A stretch of DNA of 64,000 nt from Flavobacterium undicola (GTDB lineage: Bacteria > Bacteroidota > Bacteroidia > Flavobacteriales > Flavobacteriaceae): assembly GCF_009909155.2 (NCBI RefSeq), contig NZ_JAAAPM020000001.1:1-64000 (forward strand), given 5' to 3'. Position numbers and translations under genes: made by a program. Below, piece by piece: positions 43,475-52,900 of the stretch. A model generated the notes under the pieces. It had not been told where the DNA came from. It saw only the letters and a list, made by a program, of their open reading frames with translations, and searched no databases. Every line of letters begins with the position of its first letter. The stretch's first letter is position 1.

Positions 43475-43482
43475 TAACTTTG
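43475..43482 (+). promoter_or_regulatory. Promoter -7 box (TAACTTTG) of the bacilliredoxin gene
   Basis: TAACTTTG is an exact TAnnTTTG match, 35 bases before the ATG at 43518. The preceding region has no strong -33 TTG. Confidence 0.5.
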
Positions 43483-43517
43483 CCTATTCAAAAATTACAA
43501 ATTAAAATACAAAAGAT

Positions 43518-43928
43518 ATGTATCCACAAGAAATGGTAACTCCAATGCAAGCTGAATTAACTACAGCTGGTTTTCAAGATTTACATAGTGCTCAAGATGT
43601 TGAAAACGCTATCAAAGCAGAAGGAACAACATTAGTTGTTGTAAACTCTGTTTGTGGTTGTGCTGCAAGAAATGCACGTCCAGGAGCAAAATTGAGTTTA
43701 GAAGGTGCTAAAAAACCAGATCATTTAATAACTGTTTTTGCAGGAGTTGATAAAGAAGCAGTAGATGCTGCAAGACAGCACATGTTTCCTTTTCCTCCAT
43801 CATCGCCATCTATGGCTTTGTTCAAAAACGGAGAATTGGTTCACATGTTAGAGCGTCACCACATTGAAGGTCGCCCGGCTGAAATGATTGCTGAGAACTT
43901 GCAAGATGCTTACAACGAATATTGCTAA
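43518..43928 (+). CDS. BrxA/BrxB-type bacilliredoxin
   Basis: A 136-residue thioredoxin-fold protein with a CGC motif ([17 protein letters not shown]) as in YphP/YqiW bacilliredoxins, which remove bacillithiol from S-bacillithiolated proteins. Bacillithiol or an analogue is known in some Bacteroidota. The remaining sequence ([20 protein letters not shown]) is family-typical. It is a single gene between crtY and a terminator hairpin. Confidence 0.93.
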   Translation: MYPQEMVTPMQAELTTAGFQDLHSAQDVENAIKAEGTTLVVVNSVCGCAARNARPGAKLSLEGAKKPDHLITVFAGVDKEAVDAARQHMFPFPPSSPSMALFKNGELVHMLERHHIEGRPAEMIAENLQDAYNEYC

Positions 43929-43955
43929 TATTTAAAGCAAAGATCAATACGATTT

Positions 43956-43994
43956 AACCGCAGATTCACAGATTTTTAATGTGAATCTGCGGTT
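43956..43994 (+). terminator. Terminator formed by an ACCGCA repeat
   Basis: AACCGCAGATTCACA (43956-43970) pairs perfectly with TGTGAATCTGCGGTT (43980-43994), followed by GTTTTTTT. It is a copy of the dispersed repeat also seen downstream of serS (9621-9681). Confidence 0.88.
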
Positions 43995-44034
43995 TGTTTT
44001 TTTAAACCATTAAGAAAATTTAGAATCTAATTAT

Positions 44035-44203
44035 AACCGCAAAGCTCACTAAGTTCTTTCGCAAAGGAAAAACTAAGTTACACTTAAAAATTTCTAATAT
44101 TTATATCATTTCTTTAATCTATGTTCCAAAAAAATAGTGTAAATCTGAACATTTCTTCTAAAACCTAGCGGACTTAGCGTAAAACTTAGCGAACTTTGCG
44201 GTT
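44035..44203. repeat. Imperfect inverted repeat of the ACCGCAAAG family
   Basis: AACCGCAAAGCTCACTAAGT (from 44035) is matched on the opposite strand by AACCGCAAAGTTCGCTAAGT, ending at 44203. The inner 100 bases do not pair. The element fills most of the 306-base spacer between the bacilliredoxin and ferredoxin genes. Confidence 0.75.
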
Positions 44204-44234
44204 TAAAAAAAACAATTTTTGCGGTAAAAAATCC

Positions 44235-44567
44235 TTGGAAAAAGAACTCAAAACCATAACCTTCACTGTTATTGAAAACGGAACTCGAATCCCGATTGTA
44301 ACGCGTCATGGCAGTTATCCAAATTTGATGTATTTGCTGAAAGAAGAATTACAGTTGGAAAGTTTTGGCGAATGTGGCGGAGTGGGTAGATGTGCTACTT
44401 GTGTTGTAAAAACAAAAGGAATTACTGGGAATTCAGCCCTAAAAGAGCGCAATGAACCCGCAACCTTATCCAAATTAGGATTTGAAGAAGCAGCCATTCG
44501 TCTCTCTTGCCAAATCTACATCACCGCTGATTTGAATGGAGCTGAAATTACTGTTTTAGAAATATAA
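44235..44567 (+). CDS. 2Fe-2S ferredoxin
   Basis: A 110-residue protein. The cluster-binding motif is FGECGGVGRCATCVV (C-x5-C-x2-C) with the fourth Cys in IRLSCQIYI, as in adrenodoxin/plant-type ferredoxins. No ATG precedes the domain. The frame is open from a TTG at 44196 that lies inside the ACCGCAAAG repeat; a second TTG at 44235 gives MEKELKTITFTVIENG, which suits the family start better. It could serve an oxygenase, FeS assembly or fatty-acid/lipid hydroxylase; partners are unknown. Confidence 0.85.
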   Translation: MEKELKTITFTVIENGTRIPIVTRHGSYPNLMYLLKEELQLESFGECGGVGRCATCVVKTKGITGNSALKERNEPATLSKLGFEEAAIRLSCQIYITADLNGAEITVLEI

Positions 44568-44601
44568 ACAAACTCATCTACTATATAATTTGCAGTTTTT
44601 T

Positions 44602-44747
44602 AACCGCAAAGAGCACTAAGTTTGTACGCAAAGGACACCAAAGCATACTTTACTAAACTTAATACCTTAATGGTTTCTAAAAATTTTCTTAGAGACCTTT
44701 GTGCATTCTTTGTGACCTCTGCCTGTCGGCAGACAGGTTTGTGGTTA
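44602..44747. repeat. ACCGCAAAG-family repeat with nested CCTGTC hairpin
   Basis: AACCGCAAAGAGCACTAAGT begins at 44602 and a CTTTGTG...TTTGTGGTTAA arm ends at 44747. Nested within the right arm is CCTGTC-GGCA-GACAGG (44722-44737), a separate short palindrome. This is the third member of the repeat family in this 1-kb region. Confidence 0.7.
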
Positions 44748-44757
44748 AGCAATAAAA

Positions 44758-44783
44758 AAAGCCACAACATCAGTTGCAGCTTT
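44758..44783 (-). terminator. Terminator of the U32 peptidase-family gene
   Basis: On the minus strand AAAGCTGCAAC pairs with GTTGTGGCTTT (two G-U pairs) around TGAT and is followed by TTTTATT. It is 22 bases downstream of the stop at 44806. Confidence 0.75.
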
Positions 44784-44805
44784 CTCTATTTTATTCAATT
44801 AAAAC

Positions 44806-46695
44806 TTATCTTCTTTTTACATAATCCAATTGCTCGTCCTGGTCGATGATTTCAAATTCGGCATCTTTTTCCCAAATTTCCATCTCACAAGGCTTACAGT
44901 TGAATTTCAATTTATATTCCGTTTCGCCGTGTTTTAACGTTAGCGGTTCTTTTACTTTTTCTCCCATAGTATCACGCTGAAAACGGGCACATTTACCCAA
45001 CTCGTATTTCACGCAATATTTGGTTGTCATTACACGCGCTTTCCCGGGATCCCATTGCAATTCGAATGCTTTTTCAATCTCAGTTACACCATGTCTTTTA
45101 TAGAAAGCTCTCGCCAATTTATTCGAGACATTAAAAGTAAAATCTAATTTTTCGGTTGGATAAGAAATATCCGATTTTGTGATTTGGAATTCTTCTCTAT
45201 GGTATTCATTGATTCGAATATCAATCAATTGTTCCAAAGCAATTCTTCGTACTTCATTCACTTTTGAAATTGGTAAAAACCAATTGTTAGTAAATTCTAC
45301 TTCTATATCATCCACTACAAAAGGTGTATTTCCCGTTTTAGCTAAGTTCTTTGTGATATTCGGGATTACTGATTCTTCACTTTTTGCTAGTTCTTTTTCA
45401 GTAGCCAGAGTCGCTATACTTTGGTGCCCGTCTTCATCCACCACTGTTAATTGGAAACCTTCCTCCGTTTCAGAAAAACGAAGGCTTACTCCAATTTTTC
45501 GAACCGCAGCATTTTCTTTTTCTACAATTCGGTTGAATTCTGCATCCGAATTTCGATAAATAACCGTTCCTACAGCAATATTTTTAAAGGTATTCGGCAC
45601 CACAATATCATTCACAATAATATTGATTTGTACCCCATCGGCAATGCCTTCTTCATTAATGAAAAACAAACCATCACCATTATTTAGCTTATCATGATTT
45701 TCAATCACATAACCATTGGCTTTGATTTCGGTAACTTTTCCAATGTACTGCCCTTGCGATTTTGGACTTTCCCAGTTTCCGATTTTCTCTTTACGTTGGT
45801 TTACAAAATAATCCGTATAACCTCTATTGAAACTTCTGTCCATTTCCGGTTCGAAATTATAAAAAGTCCTTCCCGAAGAAGCTTTTTGGAAACTATCATT
45901 ATTTTCTAAAAAAGCATCCAATTTCTTTCTTAAAAACGAAGTATTGTTTTTTACGTAAACAATGTCTTTTAAACGACCTTCGATTTTGAATGAAGTAATC
46001 CCTGCCTCAATCAAATTGGGTAATTGGTCACTTAAATCCAAATCTTTTATCGAAAGCAAATGACTTTCGGTCAATAAAGTCGTTCCGTTTCCATCAATCA
46101 AATTGTACGGCAAGCGACAGTTTTGTGCACAAGAACCACGATTAGCACTACGTTCTCCACCCGCGATACTCATATAGCAATTCCCGCTAAAAGACACGCA
46201 AAGCGCACCAGAAACGAAGAATTCTAATTCTACATCAGTTGCTGCGGCAATGTCTCGCACCTGGTCTAAATTCAACTCTCTGGCTAAAACCACGCGTTGC
46301 ATTCCGACATCTTTCAGGAATTTTACGTGTTTTGGTTCACGGTTATTTGCTTGAGTACTTGCGTGAATAACTATTGGAGGCAAATCCATTTCCATAATCG
46401 CCATGTCCTGCACAATAAGCGCATCAACACCAATATCGTATAATTGATAGATTAATTTTTTACAAGCGTCTAATTCGTTGTCGTACAAAATGGTATTAAT
46501 CACCACAAAAACCTGTGCCTTAAACAAGTGAGCATATTTCACCATTTCGGCAATATCTTCAACTGAATTGGTTGCATTGGTACGCGCTCCAAAAAGCGGT
46601 GCTCCAATATATACAGCATCTGCACCCGCATTGATAGCCGCAATTCCCTGAACCAAATTTTTAGCCGGAGCAAGAATTTCTACTTTCTTTTTCAT
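44806..46695 (-). CDS. U32-family (collagenase-like) protein, probable tRNA/rRNA hydroxylation factor
   Basis: A 629-residue protein. The N-terminal TIM barrel begins KKKVEILAPAKNLVQGIAAI and contains GADAVYIGAPLFGART and SGALCVSFSGNCYMS; Cys residues in the CAQNCRLPY region fit FeS binding. The C-terminal part has U32 collagenase-like repeats and further Cys (YCVKYELGKC, FNCKPCEMEIW). E. coli relatives TrhP/YegQ and RlhA act in prephenate-dependent 5-hydroxyuridine formation in tRNA and hydroxycytidine in 23S rRNA, so RNA modification is more likely than proteolysis. Confidence 0.92.
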   Translation of the reverse strand: MKKKVEILAPAKNLVQGIAAINAGADAVYIGAPLFGARTNATNSVEDIAEMVKYAHLFKAQVFVVINTILYDNELDACKKLIYQLYDIGVDALIVQDMAIMEMDLPPIVIHASTQANNREPKHVKFLKDVGMQRVVLARELNLDQVRDIAAATDVELEFFVSGALCVSFSGNCYMSIAGGERSANRGSCAQNCRLPYNLIDGNGTTLLTESHLLSIKDLDLSDQLPNLIEAGITSFKIEGRLKDIVYVKNNTSFLRKKLDAFLENNDSFQKASSGRTFYNFEPEMDRSFNRGYTDYFVNQRKEKIGNWESPKSQGQYIGKVTEIKANGYVIENHDKLNNGDGLFFINEEGIADGVQINIIVNDIVVPNTFKNIAVGTVIYRNSDAEFNRIVEKENAAVRKIGVSLRFSETEEGFQLTVVDEDGHQSIATLATEKELAKSEESVIPNITKNLAKTGNTPFVVDDIEVEFTNNWFLPISKVNEVRRIALEQLIDIRINEYHREEFQITKSDISYPTEKLDFTFNVSNKLARAFYKRHGVTEIEKAFELQWDPGKARVMTTKYCVKYELGKCARFQRDTMGEKVKEPLTLKHGETEYKLKFNCKPCEMEIWEKDAEFEIIDQDEQLDYVKRR

Positions 46696-46736
46696 ATAAT
46701 CATTACTATAATTCCAAATTTTCTGGAATCAAAGTG

Positions 46737-46744
46737 CAAAAGTA
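46737..46744 (-). promoter_or_regulatory. Putative -7 box (TACTTTTG) of the U32 gene
   Basis: On the minus strand TACTTTTG (46744-46737) matches TAnnTTTG, 41 bases before the ATG. A small hairpin ATTCCA...TGGAAT follows in the leader. Confidence 0.45.
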
Positions 46745-46970
46745 TAAAATACTTCTCAAAAAATCAGGGTTTTAGTGGGATTAAGATTTAAATCATTTGA
46801 AAAACAATCATTTACAACATAAGTATCTATTCAAATATTTAAATGATATCGATAAAACACATTAACTGATTATCAAGTTAAACAATAAAATTAAATCCTA
46901 AAAATAAAAGATTTTATTTACAAATCAAATTATTCTATATATTTAACATCTAACAAATGTTTTCAAATCA

Positions 46971-47420
46971 ATGAAAAAAATATTTCTTTTATTCTTTATT
47001 GTATTTACTTCTATCTCTTTTGGACAATCCAAAAAAGACTCTTTATCAACAACCAAAATCAATATAATTAATAGTTTTGAAGAATATATAGCTAATAATA
47101 ATGATAAAAATAAAATTTATTCTTCTGCAGAAGTCGATACACGACCAGAACTTATAGGTTGGATAAAAAAAGAACAATTTATAAAGGATAACTTTAGAAC
47201 TCCTGTAGTAAACGGAGAAAAAATTGAAGGAAAAGTGTATGTTTCTTTTGTAATAGAAAAAGACGGATCCATCTCTAACATAGGGATAATAAGAGACGTA
47301 GGTCATGGCACTAAAGAGGAAGCTATAAGAGTTCTTCAAAATATGCCCAGATGGAATCCAGCAAAAAAAGATGGAATAACTGTAAGGTGTAGTTTTACTA
47401 TGCCTATGATTTTACCTTAA
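46971..47420 (+). CDS. TonB C-terminal-domain protein
   Basis: A 149-residue exported protein: signal peptide (KKIFLLFFIVFTSISFGQ), a polar linker and a TonB_C domain (about 65-148) seen in EGKVYVSFVIEKDGSISNIG and RVLQNMPRWNPAKKDG. It lacks the N-terminal membrane anchor and Pro-rich spacer of a true energy transducer, so it is either a soluble TonB-like partner or a degenerate paralogue. It is convergent with the polysaccharide locus, separated from it by a terminator. Confidence 0.8.
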   Translation: MKKIFLLFFIVFTSISFGQSKKDSLSTTKINIINSFEEYIANNNDKNKIYSSAEVDTRPELIGWIKKEQFIKDNFRTPVVNGEKIEGKVYVSFVIEKDGSISNIGIIRDVGHGTKEEAIRVLQNMPRWNPAKKDGITVRCSFTMPMILP

Positions 47421-47446
47421 TATATTTCCCTAAAGATTGAATCAAA

Positions 47447-47475
47447 AAAAGCACGAATAAAAATCCGTGCTTTTT
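47447..47475. terminator. Terminator between the TonB-like gene and the polysaccharide locus
   Basis: AAAAGCACG (47447-47455) pairs with CGTGCTTTT (47466-47474) around an A-rich loop. It can end transcription from both convergent sides. Confidence 0.85.
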
Positions 47476-47496
47476 AAAACTAAATATCTCTAAAAA

Positions 47497-49932
47497 TTAT
47501 TCCACTTTGATACTTACAGTTTCTAAACTAATATTCCCTGCTGTAGTAGCTTCAAGTGTGATGTTTTCTGCTTTTTTATTCGATTGTAAAATCACAACAC
47601 ATTTCCCGTTATACAATTTACGATAATCAGCTTTAAAAGGCTCTAAACTGGCTTGGTAACCATTGTCTACTCCAACAATTTTAGCTCCTCCGGAAACTTT
47701 AAAATTAATTAGATTATCGGCTGTAGGAAGTGAATTTCCGTTTTTGTCCTGCAAAGAAACTGTCACGTAAGCCAAATCATATCCGTCGTTTTTAATGCTC
47801 GTTTTATCCGACTTCAAATCGATTTTAGTCGCTTCGCCAGCCGTATGAATTTCGGTTTCCTTCACTATTTTTCCATCTTTTCTGGAAATGGCTTTCAATG
47901 TTCCTGCCTCAAAAGGTACTTTCCAAGCAATGTGCAATTCGTCTCCTTTTTTAGCTTTCGAACCTAGAGATTTTCCGTTTAGGAATAATTCTACTTCATC
48001 AGCATTGTTGTAATATGCCCAAACATCAATCATTTGACCCGCTTTCCAGTTCCAATGTGGCAATAAATGCAAGACCGTCTTATTACTCCACTCGCTTTGG
48101 TACATATAATAGACATCTTTAGGGAAACCCGCCAAATCTACAATCCCAAAATACGAACTACGCGCAGGATAAGGATACGGATCAGGTTCGCCAATGTAAT
48201 CAAAACCTGTCCAAACAAAAGTCCCCGCTATAAAATCGTATTTTTTTGCCGCTTTCCAGTTCTCTTCATGAGTCGTTCCCCAATATGAGGCGATATTATC
48301 AAAAGCAGTTACCGTCAGATCAGGATTTCCATCAAAAGTTTCACCATATTTTTTTGGCCAGAATCGAATGCTATCCGTTGGCATATCATAGCGACCTCTT
48401 GTTTCATAAGCCGAAACACTCTCAGAAGCGATGATTTTTTGCCCTTTGAAACGCTCCGGAAAAGTAGCGTAATCGGCATGTTTGTAGTTAAATCCTAAAA
48501 GATCTAAAGCACCCGATTGATAGATGAAATTCTTCTCCGGTACATTCTCGGTCAAAGCCGAAGTTACCGGTCTGGTTTTGTCTAAAGATTTTACAATTTG
48601 GGCTAATTCTCTGGTAATACGAACACCGGTGCTGTCAAATTGTTCACGGATTTCGTTCCCAATACTCCACATCATTACCGATGGGTGATTGCGGTCTCTT
48701 TTTATAAAATCTTCCAAATCGCGTTTATGCCATTCGTCCCAATATTTATGGTAATCATTAGTTACTTTTTTCTTTTTCCAAACATCAAAAACCTCATCCT
48801 GCACAATAAGTCCCATTTCGTCACACAGTTGCAACAACTCTAAAGAAGGTGGATTATGTGAAGTTCGAATCGCATTCACACCCATTTCTTTCATGATGGT
48901 TAATTTTCTTTTGATAGCATGAAAATTAGCCACAGCCCCTAAAGCACCGTTATCATGATGCAAGCAAACGCCCAAAAGCTTGGTTGGAACACCATTTAAA
49001 GAAAATCCTTTTTCGGCATCAAATGCAAAATATCGAAATCCAAGTGGTGTTTCATAATTATCAACCAGAGTCGATTTTTCATAGATTTTCGTGACTACCT
49101 TATATAAATTCGGGTTTTCAGTATCCCATAATTTTGGATTTTTGACTTCAAATTTTTGTCCTTTTTCCAAAATAGTATTCGCTCCAATTTTTCCGGTAGA
49201 TTCCAGCTGTGCCACCGAACGGTTATTGGCATCCAAAATATTGGTTACCACTTTGAATTCCTTTGGCAAATCAGAATCGTTTTGAATACTAACGTTATAA
49301 TCTACCGTAGCTTTTCCCTTTGAAACTTCGGGTGTAGTCACCACAGTTCCCCAATGTGCCACGTGCAATTTATCGGTAGTTACTAAACGCACATTTCTAT
49401 AAATCCCGGAACCTGTGTACCATCTGGAACTTGGTTGTGCATCGTTATCGACTTTTACAGCAATGTAATTTTTTTGATTTCCAAAGTTCAAATACTTTGT
49501 CAAATCATAAGAAAACGAAATATATCCAAACGGACGTTTTCCTAAATAATTTCCGTTAATCCAGACTTCGCTATTGCAAAAAACACCATCAAATTCGACA
49601 GCAATGCTTTTGTTTTTAGCCGATTCTGGCAAAGTAAAACTTTTGCGGTACCAGCCCATTCCTGCTGGCAAAGCGCCTTGTTGCGGCTTAGTTGGATGGT
49701 CTTTACTAAACGCACCTTCGATACTCCAATCGTGTGGTAAATCTAATATTCGCCAATCATTCGCGTCAAAATTAGCTTGTATCGCAGTAGGATGATCGCC
49801 CAATTTAAAATTCCAATCCGGATTAAAATCGGCTACAATTCTACTTTCTTTTTTTGTTGATGCACAAGCAACCAAGAACAATACTATAATTGCTGTTGCA
49901 GATTTTTTTAAAACACTTTTATGTAAATTCAT
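47497..49932 (-). CDS. GH2 beta-galactosidase-like lipoprotein
   Basis: An 811-residue lipoprotein (lipobox LVAC after AIIVLF; Cys23). It has GH2 sugar-binding, immunoglobulin-like and TIM-barrel domains followed by C-terminal beta domains. The acid/base Glu is in SVMMWSIGNEIRE and the nucleophile Glu in IIASESVSAYETRGRY. HHDNGALGA and RTSHNPPS are also characteristic. It likely removes terminal beta-galactosyl residues on the cell surface. It is last in the minus-strand locus, separated from the next GH2 by a repeat. Confidence 0.92.
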   Translation of the reverse strand: MNLHKSVLKKSATAIIVLFLVACASTKKESRIVADFNPDWNFKLGDHPTAIQANFDANDWRILDLPHDWSIEGAFSKDHPTKPQQGALPAGMGWYRKSFTLPESAKNKSIAVEFDGVFCNSEVWINGNYLGKRPFGYISFSYDLTKYLNFGNQKNYIAVKVDNDAQPSSRWYTGSGIYRNVRLVTTDKLHVAHWGTVVTTPEVSKGKATVDYNVSIQNDSDLPKEFKVVTNILDANNRSVAQLESTGKIGANTILEKGQKFEVKNPKLWDTENPNLYKVVTKIYEKSTLVDNYETPLGFRYFAFDAEKGFSLNGVPTKLLGVCLHHDNGALGAVANFHAIKRKLTIMKEMGVNAIRTSHNPPSLELLQLCDEMGLIVQDEVFDVWKKKKVTNDYHKYWDEWHKRDLEDFIKRDRNHPSVMMWSIGNEIREQFDSTGVRITRELAQIVKSLDKTRPVTSALTENVPEKNFIYQSGALDLLGFNYKHADYATFPERFKGQKIIASESVSAYETRGRYDMPTDSIRFWPKKYGETFDGNPDLTVTAFDNIASYWGTTHEENWKAAKKYDFIAGTFVWTGFDYIGEPDPYPYPARSSYFGIVDLAGFPKDVYYMYQSEWSNKTVLHLLPHWNWKAGQMIDVWAYYNNADEVELFLNGKSLGSKAKKGDELHIAWKVPFEAGTLKAISRKDGKIVKETEIHTAGEATKIDLKSDKTSIKNDGYDLAYVTVSLQDKNGNSLPTADNLINFKVSGGAKIVGVDNGYQASLEPFKADYRKLYNGKCVVILQSNKKAENITLEATTAGNISLETVSIKVE

Positions 49933-49950
49933 AAGTCTATTTTTTTAACT

Positions 49951-49980
49951 CCCTCTCCTTTGGAGAGGGCTGGGGTGAGG
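49951..49980. repeat. CCCTCTCC/GGAGAGGG palindrome with GC-rich tail
   Basis: CCCTCTCC (49951-49958), TTT, GGAGAGGG (49962-49969), then CTGGGGTGAGG. This GC-rich element stands out in AT-rich spacer DNA, and related versions occur at 63215-63233 and 63290-63306. Confidence 0.75.
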
Positions 49981-49982
49981 AT

Positions 49983-52900
49983 TTATTGAAACTCAAAAGA
50001 TTCCAAACGCAATCCTTTCATGTTATCCGATTCAATTCTGATTTTATATTTTCCTGCATTGATATAGCCTCCCGAAGTGGTATTTAAAACCTTCCATTTT
50101 TCAGTTGGCGTAGGGAATTCGATGTTGTCATTTCGTAATAAAATGCCATACGCATCTTCGATAACCAACTTTACTTTTATCGGTTCGGCGTTCATATTCA
50201 TGTATCTAAAACGCATCAAATAGACATTGGCAACACCCGGATTGACTTCAAATTCGATACTGTTTGGAGTACTTTTGGTAAATTCAACATAATCATTGCT
50301 CTTGAAATTTCCCTTTACAATTCCGTCACCAGTAATTTTAGCGGTTTCGGCTTCCAGTTTTAACGAAGGTCTGTCGTCCTTATTTTTTCCCATGTCCGAT
50401 GTTGGAACAACTACAATCGAATTAGCATTGTTTTCGAAAGCTACTTTTTCTCCTTTTTTTACTTCTTTTTCGAAAACAGCAAAAGTAACTCCACTGCTAT
50501 TTTTAGCCTTTTCTTCTGATTTTTTAAAGTTCGAAAGCCAAGGCAAAGTCGTTTTTATATTCGAATCTACCAATGCATAAACAGTAGCATCTTCTTTCGA
50601 AACAAAAGAACCTGAATTAGTGTTTTCTTTCGAAAAACGGATATAATCAGCAGCATACAAACTAGCTGGTAATTGCGTAAAAGTCACATCCGAATTTGAA
50701 TATTGTTTCGAATTTAGTTGCAACCAGGAACCAATTTCAAATGGTGTATTAGTGGCAACATCCAGAATATTCTTTGGCGAAGCTGCAGCTGCTTTCACAG
50801 ATTTGTCTTTGGTAGCAATGGCAATCGCTGAGATAATTCCTTCTCCCGAACTTACTTTTGGAAAATTAATTACTAATTGACCGTTTTTGCTTTTCACCGT
50901 GAACGTTTTTTTCACTGCTTTCGAAAAACCAACTTCGCTCCAAATATCAAAGTCTTTTAAAACCACCTGATCGTTGATTGCCACATCAAAAACGCGCCAA
51001 TCTACGCAATCCAGTCCTCCGCCAGTTCCATACCATGGTTCTGAAAAATACAAATCGACCAAATATTCTCCATCGGGAACGGGGAATTCATACTTTAATT
51101 TATCCATTCCATAACGGAAATTCTGAAACAAAGCATCATTTTGAGTTCCATCAACAAGATCAAAAGTAGCACGCTGACTTGCAAAATAAGCAGGCACATT
51201 TTTAAAATTATTTGACCAGGATGTAGAACCCCAGGTATTCGCTTCGGTCTTATGTACGTCAGCTAACCATTGATTTCCATCAGTATCTTTGAAATCAGGA
51301 CCACCACAATTGACACGATAAATATAATTGTAGTTCGCTTTTGACCAAACGATTTCTTCTTTTGAACTTAACGATTTTAAGTTTGGTGCCTCAGGTAAAT
51401 TGTTCAAAACAATATAATCCTGAGCTACTTTTTCACCATCCACATAACCCACAGCATACAAGACATTGTACTGAATATTGACCTTATTCCATTGAAAATG
51501 CTGTCCTCTTCCTAGGTTTTTCAATTTCCCTAAAGATTGATTATTCACGTCATTGAACAATTCGACTTCATCACAATTGGAATACACATCGATTCCGTTC
51601 TTGATTCCGACAGATTCCCAACGATTAGGCCAAGTGTGCGAAACAATATACACCATCGGATTGGTTTTATTCGACGCATAATTGGCTCGGTACATATAAT
51701 AAGCGTCCAGAGGCTCGCCCCAAATGCTAAACAATCCTTTGTAATTAACTGGTCCAACCTGATCAATGGTTCTAAACCCTTCGCCATTTTGCTCGCGTCC
51801 CGGATTTTCATGCGAAGCAAACAACCAGTTGAATTGTCCCGCTATTTTATCTTTTACGGCCTCGGCTTCGCGAACTTTAATTTCCATTAATTGCGAAAAA
51901 CGGTTTTCGCTCAAAATTCCTTTTTGGTCAAATTCGCCTTCGGTATGCAAATCATGCGAACGCCAGGCACCATATTCCCCATTCAGCAATTGTTCTGAAA
52001 GTTCCACATGGTAATTCGACGGATTTCCCCCATAAGTTCCTGACCAGTTTTGCACCACATTCCAATCGGTTCCTTCGCCGCCATTACAAGTAGTTACTTT
52101 GCGTTGTGATGAAGCTGTAGGATCCATTTCGCGGATGATTTGGGTACATTCTTCAGCAAATTCCTTTGGAATCGTGCTTTCATTTTGTAATCCCCATAAA
52201 ACCACCGATGGATTGTTGCGACGTTCTTTAATCCATTCTCGTAATAAGGTTTTGAAATTAGCTTTAAACTCAGGCGTATCGTACCAAATATGAGCCGAAA
52301 ACTGACTCCAAAACAAAATACCACTTTCGTCTAAAAGTTCCTGATATTTTAGATTGTGCGGTTGGTGTGCTTCTCTAAAAGAGTTGAATCCGGCAGCTTT
52401 TATTTGCTCGATTCTGGCTTTTATTTGAGTATCCAAAAAGGCGTGACTTTGTCCTAATTGATGTTCATATTCACAAGTTCCATTGATAAATACGGGGGTA
52501 TCATTGATAAAAAATCGTTTGTCATCACCCGCTCTATCTACTGGCCAGGAAACCCAACGAATTCCATAAGGCGTAGTAATTTTATCAAAAACTTTATTTT
52601 TTTCTAAAATAGTGGTCGAAAGGCTGTATAAATACGGACTTTCCGGTGACCATAAATTAGGATTCTTGATTTCAGGCAAGGTTTGCTGAATCTCTTTAAT
52701 TTCTTTCGAAAGCAAAACAGTATTCTTAGCCGAAGCTACTTCCTTTCCATTTTTATCTAAAAGAGAACTTATCACCGTAATTTTTCTATCGGATTGACTG
52801 TAATTCTGGATTTCGGTTGTGGTATGCAAAACAGCTTTCTCTTTCGAAGTCGATTTATCATTCCAGACATGAACCCCAAAAGGAGCAACCCGAACCTCAT

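Noticed and set aside
50296-52324. Several frames of 60-117 codons opposite or within the large GH2 gene
   Set aside because: All overlap the conserved GH2 reading frame and lack any recognisable domain.
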